DNA of 64,000 bases from Oxytricha trifallax (GCA_000711775.1 ARYC01017257.1:1-64000); one strand, 5' to 3'. Positions 10,825 through 22,715 are shown, counted from the stretch's first letter. Notes: generated from the sequence alone by a model not told the origin. A program made the numbers and translations.

Positions 10825-11357
10825 ATGGATGACTATAGTCTTGAAAAGAGATTCGTGAAAAGCGAAGAGCTAGTTTAGAGATTTAGATCTAAAGACGACA
10901 TTTATCGGTACATGACTTAGCATCGTAATATAACTTTATCTGATTTTAATTATTTTTGTAGTCAATTTGTTCCTCCCTAATTACTAATCGACCCGGATTG
11001 CGTTCTTAAGATCGATACTCAATGGGTCGAAAAAGGCATTGAAACAAGACTAGATTCACAGCATGCAAGTCCCTTTTTTTCAAGAGCTCTCCGTTAAAAA
11101 CTTATACAGCGATGCTATATCAGATGACCTAGTCTCCTAATACATGCCATTCTTAGATTAGAATTCAGGTCAACTTCCTGAACTTCTCAATCCTGGGAAC
11201 TGTTAAGCCTGACTATCTGAAAGCAGTCGTAGATCATGCCCATAAGGTACGCTATAACGAAGGTGCTCAACAGTCAGAGCAAAACGGATTAGAAGTTACT
11301 CCAGAGTGGTTTGATGATCTCCTCAAGCACCCCTTTGTTTCGAGTAAGGCTCATTGA
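10825..11357 (+). pseudogene. Element C 22-kDa-like gene, frameshifted
   Basis: Aligns with the TBE 22-kDa protein: an N-terminal SEELVQRFRSKDDIYRYM segment against VQELIQGFRSKEDLHRYL, a middle SVKNLYSDA against SVTNLYNDA, and a C-terminal LLKHPFVSSK against LQKHPYISNK. Two frame changes, near 11,065 and 11,185, break it, and it ends at TGA 11,355-11,357. The conserved blocks mark the parts of this uncharacterised protein that matter most. Confidence 0.75.
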
Positions 11358-11629
11358 GTTTAATTCTTATAGAGAAACCTGGCAAAGCAATATATTTGAT
11401 GAAGCAAAGATCAAGACTAAGCAGATAAAAATCCTAAAACAAATCCTTTGAGATCGCATCAAGACTAATAGGAGTTAGAAGGCCACCTTTGCAGGTTCAG
11501 GAAGAGAATAAGACTATCACTTAGAGGAAGAGATTGGCAGATGGGACTATGCAAACAATCAATATTTAATAAAGGACCCCAAGCAAGCAGAATCAAGATA
11601 TGATGATTTAATGATTAGGTTAAATATAG

Positions 11630-12500
11630 TCATAAAGCTTTAAGAATTTCTTATATTCCTTAATTCACTTAATTAATTATTGTCACTTTGTCTACTTGCT
11701 CAATTGAACTTCTTATACATTGCTTTACTCTAGGTCTTTAATTCCCATTTAACCTTCTTAACATTTCTTTCTTGTATATTTGCTTAACTGTGAAAAAGTA
11801 GCTTTCAATCCCGTTATATTAGGGTGAGTAAGGAACACTAAAGATGGGAGTAATCATCAAATCTCGCATGCAATCACGAGTGATCTTGCTTCGATGCACT
11901 GAGAGGTTTTCCATAAATACAGCTAGTCTTTGATCAGGGAACTTTTATCTCAGCTCAGTTAGATACTAGACAAATTCAGGATTTCGCACTGACCTCTTAA
12001 ATATTCTATAATGGACTAATCCCAGTTCGTTCGAGATTGCAGCGAGTAATGCATAAGTAGTGATTTCAGATCTTCGATCCTTGAGATACGGATGAGAATA
12101 GGTCTTGGCCCATGATCGACCAAGCTGAGTCGATGGAGAGAAAATGGCCTCATCAACAAAGAAAATTATTGCACTTTGTTAAACTTCATTGATGAAGGTT
12201 GTTTTCATCATTATTTTTAGGGCAGTAAGCTTCTCAATCGGAATTGACTCACTTCGCTTGACTAGTTTAATAGTCTTGAACTTAATCCCCTAACTTTTGT
12301 AAAGTCTTTATAAAGTTGATGGACTTATTCTCGATTCTGGGTACTATCTGTGAAACATAACTACTCGTTCTCTTAATGAAAGCCCAATCCAATGCTGAAG
12401 AGTGTCTGCTCTGATGAGATACTCAAATTAGTCTAGTCTAAGACTACGAAATTTTTGAGGGGTTAGTCATTTTCTATTAGTCCTTTATTAACTACTGCAT
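11630..12500 (-). pseudogene. Element C DDE transposase-like gene
   Basis: The minus frame is open from about 12,440 to TGA at 11,630-11,632, and the N-terminus is shifted. Motifs match the TBE transposase: FFVDEAIF, VFMENLSVH and YNGIESYF. The second motif has Glu where the TBE enzymes have the catalytic Asp (LFVDNLSVH), which would normally abolish or weaken DDE chemistry. It may be decayed or an unusual variant. Confidence 0.72.
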
Positions 12501-12899
12501 GACTATAGTCTTCGCAAAGTCCTCGGGGCTAGTCCTGAAAATTTAACTATAAGATTTTGGATCTAAGATTTTTTAAAAGATAATTTAAAACTTTCAAAAC
12601 ACAATTCTAACTTTTGAATGAAGTTTTAAGCAGCTAATACATGAATTTTCATGAGATAGTCCTAAGATCTTAATTAAGGTAATGTATAATATTTATACTA
12701 ACTTGAGGCTATTATACTATTTAATAAACTACTAAATTAGTAAAATGAATAAAATTTATTGATACTATTTAATAATAAAAAGTTTGAATAGCTGTTTATT
12801 AATTTGAAATTAATTTTTCTCTTAAATTCTTACAATTTTTGAATCATGGGGATTGATTAATTTTGAATAATTTGAATATTAATGAGAAAAAGCACTTAA
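12501..12899. other. A+T-rich spacer
   Basis: No gene or clear repeat end recognised. It presumably contains the right end of element C, but no telomeric inverted repeat is visible. Confidence 0.5.
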
Positions 12900-13220
12900 T
12901 AGTAGTCTAATACCAGACATCTTCTTCTGAAACAACAGGTGCAGTTACCACCAAAATCAAACATAGTCGAACTCGTACCCTTTCTTCCAAGTATCCACTC
13001 AGGATAACAAATCAAGTCATATAATTGCTACCATTTTACATCATATAAATTTAGCTCTTGTTGAGTATTCTGTGCTTTCTATAAGATACGGTCTATATAG
13101 AGCATTGGATTATTCCGAGATTGATACATAGTAATAATATCAGTGAAACATAAGTTCCTAACCACTTACCTATTAGATTTATCTGTCAACCTAAGGTCTG
13201 GTCTAGGTCCTACACTTTTT
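12900..13220 (-). other. Coding-like island, probable MDS (unidentified protein)
   Basis: G+C is clearly above the flanks. One minus frame is open for about 105 codons with TAG/TAA as Gln. It contains segments such as NPMLYIDRILQKAQNTQQEL, LYDLICYPEWILGRKG and a Cys-rich end (NCTCCFRRRC). The composition is that of a real protein, not A+T noise. No family is recognised. It is most simply one macronuclear-destined segment whose neighbours lie upstream on the minus strand. Confidence 0.55.
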
Positions 13221-13544
13221 ATCATTTATAATATTATAATAATTATTCTTACTTAAAAATATAATTATTTTTTTAAAAATTAAATTTAATTCAGTTCTAA
13301 AGTGTAAATATTTTATAAAAAATATGATATTATTATATAAAATTATAATAAAACCACATATTCAGATTAATAATAATTAAATTTCAATTACTATAAGCAT
13401 TTTTGATATTTATAAATTTATATCATTGTTTTTAGTTTATAAATAATATATTGTTAATAATATAATATTAATATAATTTTTATGATAGATTTTAAAATTA
13501 AAATTGAAAAAACTTAATCTAAAATTTTAAATTGTATATCTAAA

Positions 13545-14165
13545 TACAAAAAAACTAAGCAGAGACTAATATCTTGCTCTTTCGCATGAAGAATTATTTA
13601 ACGAGAATAATTTAAGGGCATCTTTATGTGATGAATTTATCAAAATTAAAACTATGATGTTATAACTTGAAATACATTTTAAACTACAATGATAATTATT
13701 AAATGTTTAGAGAAAAATTTTAATTCAGCTATTTTGATTAATCTTAAGATTATATGGGAAAATCCAAAAGCAATATGATTTATAATTTTTTTTCTTTCTT
13801 CAGTTAATTATACCCTAAGGATTTACTCTAATTAATAAGATATCTTTAATTTAATAGCTAAGAAACTGTCATCTATCATTAATGAAAACCAATACATTAA
13901 AATATGAGAGAAATAATTTTATTCAAAATAGCAATTTTACAGTGAGGGGATAATGATATTAAATATAGTAGTCTATAGCTTATATCACCAATCCTTTAAA
14001 AAAACTCTATTCAAGAAATATAAACTTTTGATTTATGACATTTCAATAATTCTCTTAAATAAATTTATATAATGTAGTCAGATAATTTATTAGCTTTGTA
14101 ATCGTTTAAATGAAGAGTCATAATTCAAGTAGTTACTAAATATGTACAATTCTTCAATGTATGAA
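13545..14165 (-). other. Coding-like blocks, minus strand, with frame changes
   Basis: Successive minus-strand TGA-free blocks in changing frames, for example HKDALKLFSLNNSSCERA (about 13,560-13,640), QLTEERKKIINHIAFGF within a block starting at an ATG near 13,880, and IEELYIFSNYLNYDSSF (about 14,090-14,160). They run in the same direction as 12,900-13,220 and may be the same gene. G+C is only slightly raised, so chance open frames cannot be excluded. Confidence 0.33.
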
Positions 14166-14343
14166 TTTAATAAAAAATACATCAAAGTAATAATTATATA
14201 TAAAATTTAATGAGCTTAATTTAATAATTTTTTTATATAATTATCTTTTTTCAAATTTTATATAAAATATATTAAAATTAATTGTTAGGCACAATTATTT
14301 TTAATAATAATATAGAATATAATTAAATAGATTAACTACTTAT

Positions 14344-14690
14344 TATTGTTAAAATACAATTGATTTGGGAAAATGTGAAAATAAAATAAAGAGTTTAAAT
14401 ATCTAGTAATCTAACTGCCACTAATTAGAAAGTCTTATAGATCAAATTTGATTCGTGTGAGTGACCGTTATGTTGATAAGTGTCCAGGCTACAAAGATTA
14501 CCGGTTTGGTGCCTCTAACTTTTCCGAAGGTTCGATGTGGCACATTTGGCAGAAGAAATCTAGGAATCTCCGTGTATTATAGGGCGATGTGGCGGATTTG
14601 GCAGGTTTGGCAGATTTGGCACCTGCCATTTACTGCCATAGTATATACTTGATTTATAATTATTGAGAGTGATTAAAATTATGATTTAAA
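14344..14690 (+). repeat. Left inverted repeat of the SF3-helicase element
   Basis: Begins TATTGTTAAAATACAATTG and runs to about GATTAAAATTATGATTT. It is the near-exact reverse complement of 16,118-16,464, with a few substitutions and small indels at the inner end. Confidence 0.88.
14531..14628 (+). repeat. Iteron-like TTTGGCA repeats, left end
   Basis: GATGTGG followed by TTTGGCAG-type units. A tandem run of three 9-mers (ATTTGGCAG/GTTTGGCAG-like) lies at about 14,596-14,621, with a further GATGTGGCACATTTGGCAG at 14,534-14,552. Closely spaced direct repeats beside a Rep-type gene are typical of initiator-binding sites; the binding is inferred. Confidence 0.6.
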
Positions 14691-14753
14691 TATTATTGTT
14701 TAGAATGAAAACAAATATAAGTCATTTAAGCTATGTTTATGTTTAGTTTATGG

Positions 14754-16106
14754 TCATTTTACAAGATTTTCTAGTATTGTGCTGACTTCTTTGCTCACAT
14801 TGCCATCTTGAGAATATTGTACTGCTGTTCTTTCCTCCTCTATTCTTGACATAAAGTATTTGACTAGCTGAAAGATGCTAAATGGTACCTTTTTATCTGC
14901 TTGCCTCATCACATTGCTTAAATCTATCAAATAGCATCTTGCCTGAAATGCCTCTCTATCGATCTTTCTTAGCTTTTTCAATGGCATTGTGTTGGTTGTA
15001 ATCACTACTGTGGAGTCAACATATTCAAGTGCAACCTCCCCATATTTAGCTTCTGTGGAGTATCCCAAACCCTCCAATAGTCGCTTCATCTTGGCAACTC
15101 TGTCATTTGTGAAAAGGTGCTTGCCATTCATCTCGTCCATCAACACAATTTGCGGCTAGAATTTAATTGGCATTACTTGAACTTTAAAGTGTGATTAGCC
15201 TTCTTAAAGGATGTCGCAGACGAATATTTGCTTTATCATCTTGACAATTGTAGACTTTCCTGTATCAGCACTACCGTATAACCAAACGCAGCACTTCTTC
15301 TCATTTTCTTTAGAGATAATTACTTTGTACAGGGCATCCAGTGCTTCAGCATATCCCCACTCTTCCAATTGCGATTATTCAAGAGAAACGGCATCATTGT
15401 ACTCTTCTTGTTATCGTAATACAAATGTCTGCAGTGACTCTATCACCGGTATCACCTTTCTCTCTATCAATCCTGTTCCTCTAAGAAGCTTTAATACCCC
15501 CCTCAGCTTAGATTCTATCTCTGATATCTTGACTATATCGTTTGGATTATCCCAATGAAGTTTGACATACTCAGTAAGATCCTAAAGTTCTCCAGATTAA
15601 ACCTGCTTAGTAAATTCAACTAGCATCTCTTGTTTTGTTTTGCTTGATTAGAGTGTAGTTGATGATCTCGAACTAGCTGAGCTCAGTCTTCCCTTGAGTG
15701 CATTGAAACTATTAGTGTCTCCGGCGATTTAGATAACATTGAGGGTCTGAACCAATATGTCTTTGATCTATTTCTCTTCTAAAATTTTTACTTTTACCCC
15801 AAGAGCATTTAACACTTTAGTACCCTTGCTCTTTGGTTGTTGGAAATAGCTTCTATGAAGATCTTTTGAATTGGCAAAGCATTGTATTTCAAGGTAGATG
15901 CGTTGATTGTCTACGTTTTAGAACACATTCACATTCTGTATGATATGGTTTATGTCTTTTATCTGCTTAACCACTGCCATTGAATTTTCTGGGCCGAAGG
16001 GGTAGTCAGCCTCGAAGAAATGTGTGAGTCTATTGTTCATTATGAGTTGTAAAATAATATTCCCAATTACTCCACTGGTAGTTTTATGAGTATCTGCTTT
16101 CACCAT
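14754..16106 (-). CDS. SF3-helicase (Rep/NS1/E1-like) protein, 450 residues, intact
   Basis: Open from ATG 16,104-16,106 to TGA 14,754-14,756 with 11 in-frame TAA/TAG (Gln) and no frameshift. The order of motifs is that of superfamily-3 helicases: Walker A GSADTGKST at residues 278-286 (Lys284), Walker B IVLMDE with Asp324-Glu325, a B'-like Lys-Gly segment near 350-358, and motif C STVVITTN with the sensor Asn at 372. The Walker A to sensor spacing is about 90 residues, as in the family. SF3 proteins are hexameric 3'-5' helicases that start replication of small replicons. The first 130 residues show no clear HUH nickase motif and match nothing I recognise. Residues about 130-160 are Ser-rich. 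It could be a Rep with a diverged nickase, or a helicase-only protein. Confidence 0.85.
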
Positions 16107-16117
16107 TTATTTTAATA

Positions 16118-16464
16118 TATAAATCCTAATTTTAATCACTCTCAATTATTTTAATTCAAGTATATATTATGGCAGTAAATGGCAGGTGCCAAATGTGCCA
16201 AACCTGCCAAATCCGCCACATCGCCCTATAATACACGGAGATTCCTAGATTTCTTCTGCCAAATGTGCCACATCGAACCTTCCGAAAAGTTAGAGGAACC
16301 AAACCGGTAATCTTTGTCGCCTGGACACTTATCAACATAACGGTCACTCACACGAATCAAATTTGATCTATAAGACTTTCTAATTAGTGGCAGTTAGATT
16401 ACTAGATATTTAAACTCTTTATTTTATTTTCACATTTTCCCAAATCAATTGTATTTTAACAATA
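16118..16464 (-). repeat. Right inverted repeat of the SF3-helicase element
   Basis: Reverse complement of 14,344-14,690, ending GTATTTTAACAATA. The gene's ATG lies only about 10 bp inside it, so this repeat also holds the promoter region. Confidence 0.88.
16181..16277 (-). repeat. Iteron-like TGCCAAA repeats, right end
   Basis: Mirror of the left array: GTGCCAAATGTGCCAAACC, TGCCAAATCCGCCACATC, and again TGCCAAATGTGCCACATC. It sits directly upstream of the helicase start codon, so the protein could autoregulate by binding here (inferred). Confidence 0.6.
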
Positions 16465-16754
16465 TTAAATATTAAATATAATATTGTAGAATTTTCAAAA
16501 TGAATTACTTAATATTCAAATCCAAAAGATACTTAAATTTATAAAACCTTTAATAGTAGCACAACAAAAATATAAGCATTTTTTATTGGTATTAAATAGA
16601 TTGATCAAATTTAAAAAAGATTCAAATTTTAGTTATTTTTTTAGTATATAAAATATATTTATTATACAAAAAGGTTGATGAATTTTCAAGAAATTTTAAT
16701 TCATTTATCTAAAAATATTACTTTTATTTGTTGAGACTAGCTTCGTTGTCATTA

Positions 16755-17480
16755 CTAGGAGTAATTAAAGTTTATTAGGATAGATATTATTAGACCTTCA
16801 TTTTTTTTCATGTAAGGATATATGATTAATTTGAAAATCGACATATAGCTTTCTTTCCTTCCCAATATTTTTTGCAGATTAACGATATTTTAAAGGATCT
16901 ATATGTTTTTGAATATATTTTAGCCATTATAGTTATGCAGAATTTATTATCCATATCTGATTAAAAAAAATACTCTTTAAACCCTTGTTTGATAAATACA
17001 ATATGTCAAAGTATCAGAAATAATAATGTTTCAATAAATTTAAGAACCACTTATGCTTCATTTCAAGGTTTAAAATTTTACAAAATATCGTTGAGAAGAA
17101 ATAGCATTATTGCTGAACTTACCTAACCTGTGTCTCAATCCCTTTTTATTTTAATAAGCATATACAGATTCTATGAGTTCGATATTTTTTCATTAAAAAA
17201 TAGTAACAGAATGTGATAAATAAATAAGTATTGTTACTTGGAGTATTCTAAGATAAAATCATTGTGTTAACAAGGCTATTATTATTCATAAATAAATACA
17301 TAATTACTTACCAAAATTGAATCAAATTAGTATAATAAAATAAAGTACTGAGAAATATTTAGGCTTTAAATTAATGTTGATCAATTTAATATCTTTTCAA
17401 TATTATATAATAATTATATCACATATCCACTCCTTGTCTAGATGGAGCCAATCTCAATAGATTCTCAAAAATTGCAAAAA
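16755..17480 (-). other. Coding-like blocks upstream of the helicase element, minus strand
   Basis: Minus-strand TGA-free blocks in changing frames, with protein-like segments NLLRLAPSRQGVDM (about 17,410-17,460), NDFILEYSKQQYLFIYH (about 17,200-17,260), and NLQKILGRKESYMSIFKLII (about 16,820-16,880). The direction is the same as 12,900-14,165 on the other side of the element, so the element may lie within one fragmented gene. The family is unknown. Confidence 0.33.
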
Positions 17481-17874
17481 TTTATAATTTTATCACAATT
17501 CTTTAATATAATAAATAAAAATTAGTGATAATTCAATCAATTTAATATTTAAAATGAAATAATTTCCCTTGTTTTTTATTTTTTTAATTTTAAACATAAT
17601 ATTTTAATTATCTTAATTACATTGAATTTTTAAAAATGTGTAATTAATAAAGAACCTTCTGTCAAAGTTAACTTTAAAAAAAAAGTCATTTTAATTGAGA
17701 ATGGATTACTAAATTATGCAAAAGGAATTTTAAGATTAAAATTGTTGCCACTTCTTAATTTAATAAGAAAATAGATAATTTAGTAATGAGGAGTTATAGA
17801 TTTATAAGTTTATCATTTAAATATTTTTCTTAATTTTATTTAGCTATTTAAATAATTAAAATAAATCTATCATT

Positions 17875-18170
17875 AAATGAACTATAAAAATTATAAAAGA
17901 AACTCTATACATGAGTTATTTTTCAGATTGTATAAGAGATAAATTGTAAAGACCTAAATATAAAAATTTAATTAATTTCTAGAGCAGATTGTATATATTT
18001 AAGATTAATTACAAAAAGAGCGCTGATCACTTAAAATCAATTACTCTGCTTTAAAGTTTGAATTTTCTACCAGTTATAAATAAAACTTTCTAGTATTTAA
18101 ATAATTTTAGAAAGAATTTGAAATGTCTTCCTGTAAGTGTTTTTCATCAATCATATGTTTATTATTTTTA
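17875..18170 (-). other. Coding-like block, about 95 codons, minus strand
   Basis: From an ATG near 18,160 one frame is open to TGA near 17,878. It reads as a helical, polar protein (for example MIDEKHLQEDISNSFQNYLN and QLILSDQRSFCNQSQIYTIC) with TAA as Gln. It may belong to the same gene as the blocks below it. The 17,481-17,874 gap holds nothing recognisable. Confidence 0.35.
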
Positions 18171-21100
18171 TAAATAACATATTTTAAATAATTTAAATAA
18201 ATTTTACTTATTAAACAGACTATTTTAATTAGATTGTTTGATATACTTAAATAAATAGAGTATTGATTTAATTCATTGTTTAAAGATTTTAATTTAATTA
18301 TTTTTATATTTCTTTTAATAGTTAATAGTTAGTATTTTAAATTAATTTAATATCATATAGTAAATAATATAAAAATCATATTTATTATTATAAGAAATAT
18401 TATTTTGAGGTCACGTTTGGTTTTTTTTTTACTTTTTGTTTAAAATATAAATATAATTTTGCTAAATATATTATAATAATATGAATTACTTAATTATTAT
18501 ATTGATTTTATTAAAAAATAAATTATTTTAATTAAATAACTTCATTTAATATTATCATTTCAATATTTTATTTTAAGGTTTAAAATCTCTTCATATAATT
18601 TATCAGTAAAATGATTTAAGTCATTAATTCAAATGTTTTATCAATATTATTTTATTAATTAAAAACATAAATTTGTTTTTAACTTAAAAAATAATAATAA
18701 TTTATATTAAAATTTTCAATCGAAATTCCGATAATTGGCTTTGGAAATATTCATGATCAATGAAAGTACTGCCAAAAATTAACTGATTCTAAATTATATA
18801 CTAACTGAAATATTTAATTCTTAATAATTTCAATTATTCTCTGCATTAAAAATTATAATTTTTAATGCAATTTTGATAATTTAAAATAATTTAAACAGTG
18901 ATTATTTTTTATAACATATTTAGTTAGAGCTAATAATAATATTTGCTAGTTGCTAATTATTTTAAAGTATAGTCTTAATCTACTCTGGCTGTTAACTGTT
19001 TTTATAAATTAATTTATAATAAATGATTTAATTTTCAAAGGAAAGTGAAACTTTATTATTTTTCAATAATGATAATGAATACATTTTATTAATAAAAACG
19101 AATATATTAACATTTACTCTTGTTTTAATTAAAAATAACTTATAATTAATATAAATATATTTGTGGAAAAAATATTTATTTAAATAACAAAATATAATGT
19201 TTTTTATTATTATTGCCTATTATGTGACATCCTAAGTTATTTGGTTAAAATAATTTTTTAATAGTTGGATATACTTTGGAATTTAAGAATATTCTTTTAT
19301 CTTAAAGAGACTCAACTCCAATAAATATTAATTTAATTAGTCAGTTTGATATATAAAAAATTTTGATTTTCCTTATTTAATTCTTTTATTTTATGTTTGA
19401 ATGATTCTAGTTATTTATCTAAGATGTTTCATAAAAATAATTTATTCACATTAAGTTTAATAAAAAATTAATAATAGTTATTTAGTTCATGCAGAACTTA
19501 AGTTTTAGAATGCAGTGGAAATGAGAATGATTATTTTTTTTTAATAAATTAGTTTTACTAGAATTTTTCTTATGAAAAAATAGTTCTTATAAATTCTAAA
19601 ATTGGATAAATTTGCATTAATAGTTAGAAAACATTAAAATAATTAAAAAAATTACACAAAAAATTATAAAAAATTGATGTAGTTTTAGTACTTCAAATTC
19701 CAAGTTTTCAGAACTTTATATATTATATTAAGTGATCAATCCTTTATAATGTGAATACTTTGCTTTTTAAATTATTGCTAGAGTTATTTACATTCTTTAA
19801 ATATTAAATATACTAAATAATTAATAGCATTGATTTTATTATTATTATAAATAAATATGATTTAAAAAATTTATTATAAAATTATATATTTATTCTATAA
19901 GTAAAAATTAAATATAATTAAAAATTATTATAACACTATTGATTTTAATATTAAATGATTTAAACATCTTTATTATAGCTAATATTAATATCAAATTCTT
20001 ATATTTCAATGATTTTTCAATATTTAGCACATAAATTATTTATATTTTGTGAATAATTATAATTATTTCTTAAATTGAATGCCATATTGCATTTTGGCCA
20101 TCATCGTTGTTATATTAGCTTCATAACTCATCGCTTATCGTTACTGTTTTAAATCATCTATTATTTAATAAAAAACTAAAAGTTAAATAATGTAACATTA
20201 ATATTATTTAATGTTGTTTAATCTTATTTTATAATTGATTTTTATTCATTAATAAAGATTTAAATTGTAATTATTATAAATAATATGTATAATTGTATTA
20301 ATATTTGTTAAATATTTTACTTATTTTCCATTAGTAAATAATATAAAATTAGTATAAATATTTAAATTAAATAAGCATTAAGTATTAAGCTAGGTATTAA
20401 ATATAACATAATTAATATAAAACATAAATAAGAAATAACAATATTTGTTAGTAATAAGAAATAAATTATAATTAATCTTATCATTAAAAAAACTGTCTTA
20501 GGATTCTTTATCAATGGCAACTTTTGCGAGCATACTAGACATTTTAGATTATAACTCTTAAATAAATGAAGAAATTAAATATTAAAAGAAATATTAGGTG
20601 TATTCTAATTTATTAATAAATATTATAATTATTCCTAATTGTCTTTAGAAATTAACTTGATTAAAATAGATACAACTTTAATTTCGATTGGAAAACTAGA
20701 AATGATTAATTGATATTTTTCTACATATAACATGTATTATGATAATAAAATATGTAATATCATAATGTATATAAAATAACTCATTAATCTCAAAAGATTT
20801 CGAGTGTATAAGAACTCAATATATGCTAATCTAAAACCCAAAACATGCTGATCAATATACTAATTATTTAATAATTTTCTAAATATACATTTAAAAAGTT
20901 ATATTTTATTTTAACTTTCAAAACGTTATTGGGATTCATCAATCGAAGTTGCAGCTTTCAAACTAATTCCTATTTAAAGTATTTTAATCAATTTTAGAAT
21001 TTATGATTTAGGTTTCAATAAAATTATAATTATTTCTCTTTTAGTTTATCTGGCGATTTGCATTAATTTGTAATATTTATATAATTTTTTCACTTAGAAT

Positions 21101-22715
21101 AATCATTTAAAAAATTAGAAACTTGTAGGTGGAGTATTTGTTAAAAGGCTTCGTTTGTAATTTTTTGGTCAACTTAGGGGTATCACCTTTAATTCTATGT
21201 AGATCAATATATTTTTATAACTAATAATTTCATTAAAAATGGTATTAGTAGTTTAAATTTGAAAAAAACTAAAATAAAATGATATTAAAAACATAAATTA
21301 ATAATGACATTTTTTTATAATTAAAGTAGCAATTTACAATAATTTATTTAAAATCAATTTATAAATATTTTACCAATGCTATTTGTCCGATTTCAAGATT
21401 CTATATTTTCTATATATTTATTAATAACTCTAAAATTAAGTTTTTATTTTTGGATATTTAATTTTATTTTATTTTTTAATTATACGTAATATAAATATAT
21501 CTATTATTTACATTATTTAAAAGAGTTATATTATAAGAAAATATCCTTTAAACTTAATTTTTTATTAAAAATAATTATGAATCAATGAAAGGGTTGTTGT
21601 TTACTTATTTATTTATTGTAAGAAATATTTGCATACAATAGAATCTGTCATAAGGTTTCTATTTATTATTACAAATTTTCATTCATTTCAATGTTATTTT
21701 GCGATAGTTTTTCATAAAAAAGTATCTTATATTAATCTTGATATTTATTTGATGAGATAAAAAAAATAAAATATAATTATAATTTTAATAAATTAAACGT
21801 ATTTTTATTATTTTTTAATAATTTAATAAAGGAAGTAAAATTAAATCGCATTGCTCAAGTCGTTTATTTTTAAATTACAATATATAATAAATTAAATTTT
21901 GGATAATAATTAGGAATTGACCAATATTTACTATTTTAGTTAAATTAATCTCCATGTGCAATCAATTTTGTTTCTTTAACATTTATATTATCAACAACAA
22001 TAGTTAAAAATTTAACTAGTATTCTTTTTGATTTTTATTTGTTTCTTTTATATTTTTCAAATGAAATTAAGGCTTTACATTGTAATTTCTCAGAATGCAG
22101 AAGAGTATGATGCAGTCATTTGCTAAAATGATATTTAATTAAAATTTTTTAAACAATTTTTAATTTAAAAATAAAAAAAAATATGATTTACAAAAACTCT
22201 ATATTAATATAATTTAAAATTAAAATTTTTATGTGAATTTAATTTTGTAACTGAAATTTCAAATTTATTATTTTTTTCTAGTAATTAAATATAAATATTC
22301 CAAAACTTTATTAGTTGATTTATATGATCTTTAATAATTTAAGAGATTTTTTTTTAGTGATTCACAAAAAAAACTTAATCTTTAAGTGATAATTAATAAA
22401 AACTATTAAAATAGTACAATTATATTTTAAAATTATAAACAAATTTGCATCAATTAAACATTATTTGACATGATTTTAGGAAAGCCACAATTGTAAAAAT
22501 TAAAAATAAACTGGTTAAGAAATTTGATAGAATTTATCGTTTAATAAATTAAAACTTAATACTTTATTCGTCAATAAATTAGATTTATGGATAAATTATT
22601 ATATTATTTATCAATATTTTTTAAGTTTTAATATTCCATTATTTTAATTGGGGTTCATTACATATTTATACCATTTTCAACTCTAATATATATTTTGTTT
22701 AATGATATTTTCTTT
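18171..22715. other. A+T-rich DNA, no assignable gene
   Basis: About 4.5 kb of very A+T-rich sequence. A possible minus-strand coding block occurs near 18,600-18,800 (NQLIFGSTFIDHEYFQSQL), too weak to call. No repeat family or terminal repeats recognised. It is consistent with eliminated germline DNA. Confidence 0.5.

Larger units (their letters stand above)
4984..12500. mobile_element. Element C: diverged TBE-like transposon, interrupted by TBE B
   Basis: After removing TBE B, the gene order and directions match a TBE: zinc-finger/kinase-like protein (minus), 22-kDa-like protein (plus), DDE transposase-like protein (minus). The proteins are clearly homologous to the TBE set but far more diverged than A, B and D are from one another. 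No C4A4-containing inverted repeat was found at either end, so the limits given are those of the genes. It could be an old TBE class or a sister family. Confidence 0.75.
14344..16464. mobile_element. Long-inverted-repeat element encoding an SF3-helicase protein
   Basis: A 2,121-bp unit bounded by near-identical inverted repeats of about 347 bp, each with iteron-like TTTGGCA repeats. It encloses a single intact minus-strand gene with an SF3 ATPase core. There is no transposase. The combination of Rep-type helicase, iterons and long palindromic ends resembles a replicon that copies through a Rep protein (CRESS or parvovirus-like logic) more than a cut-and-paste transposon. No clear target duplication was seen. 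Diverged copies of its ends occur at 32,356-32,720 and 33,026-34,150. Confidence 0.75.

Noticed and set aside
14461-14652. 63-codon ORFs in the helicase element's inverted repeats (also 16,156-16,347)
   Set aside because: The same frame appears in both repeat arms because they are copies; repeated WQIWQVWHIWHL-type residues just reflect the TTTGGCA iterons.
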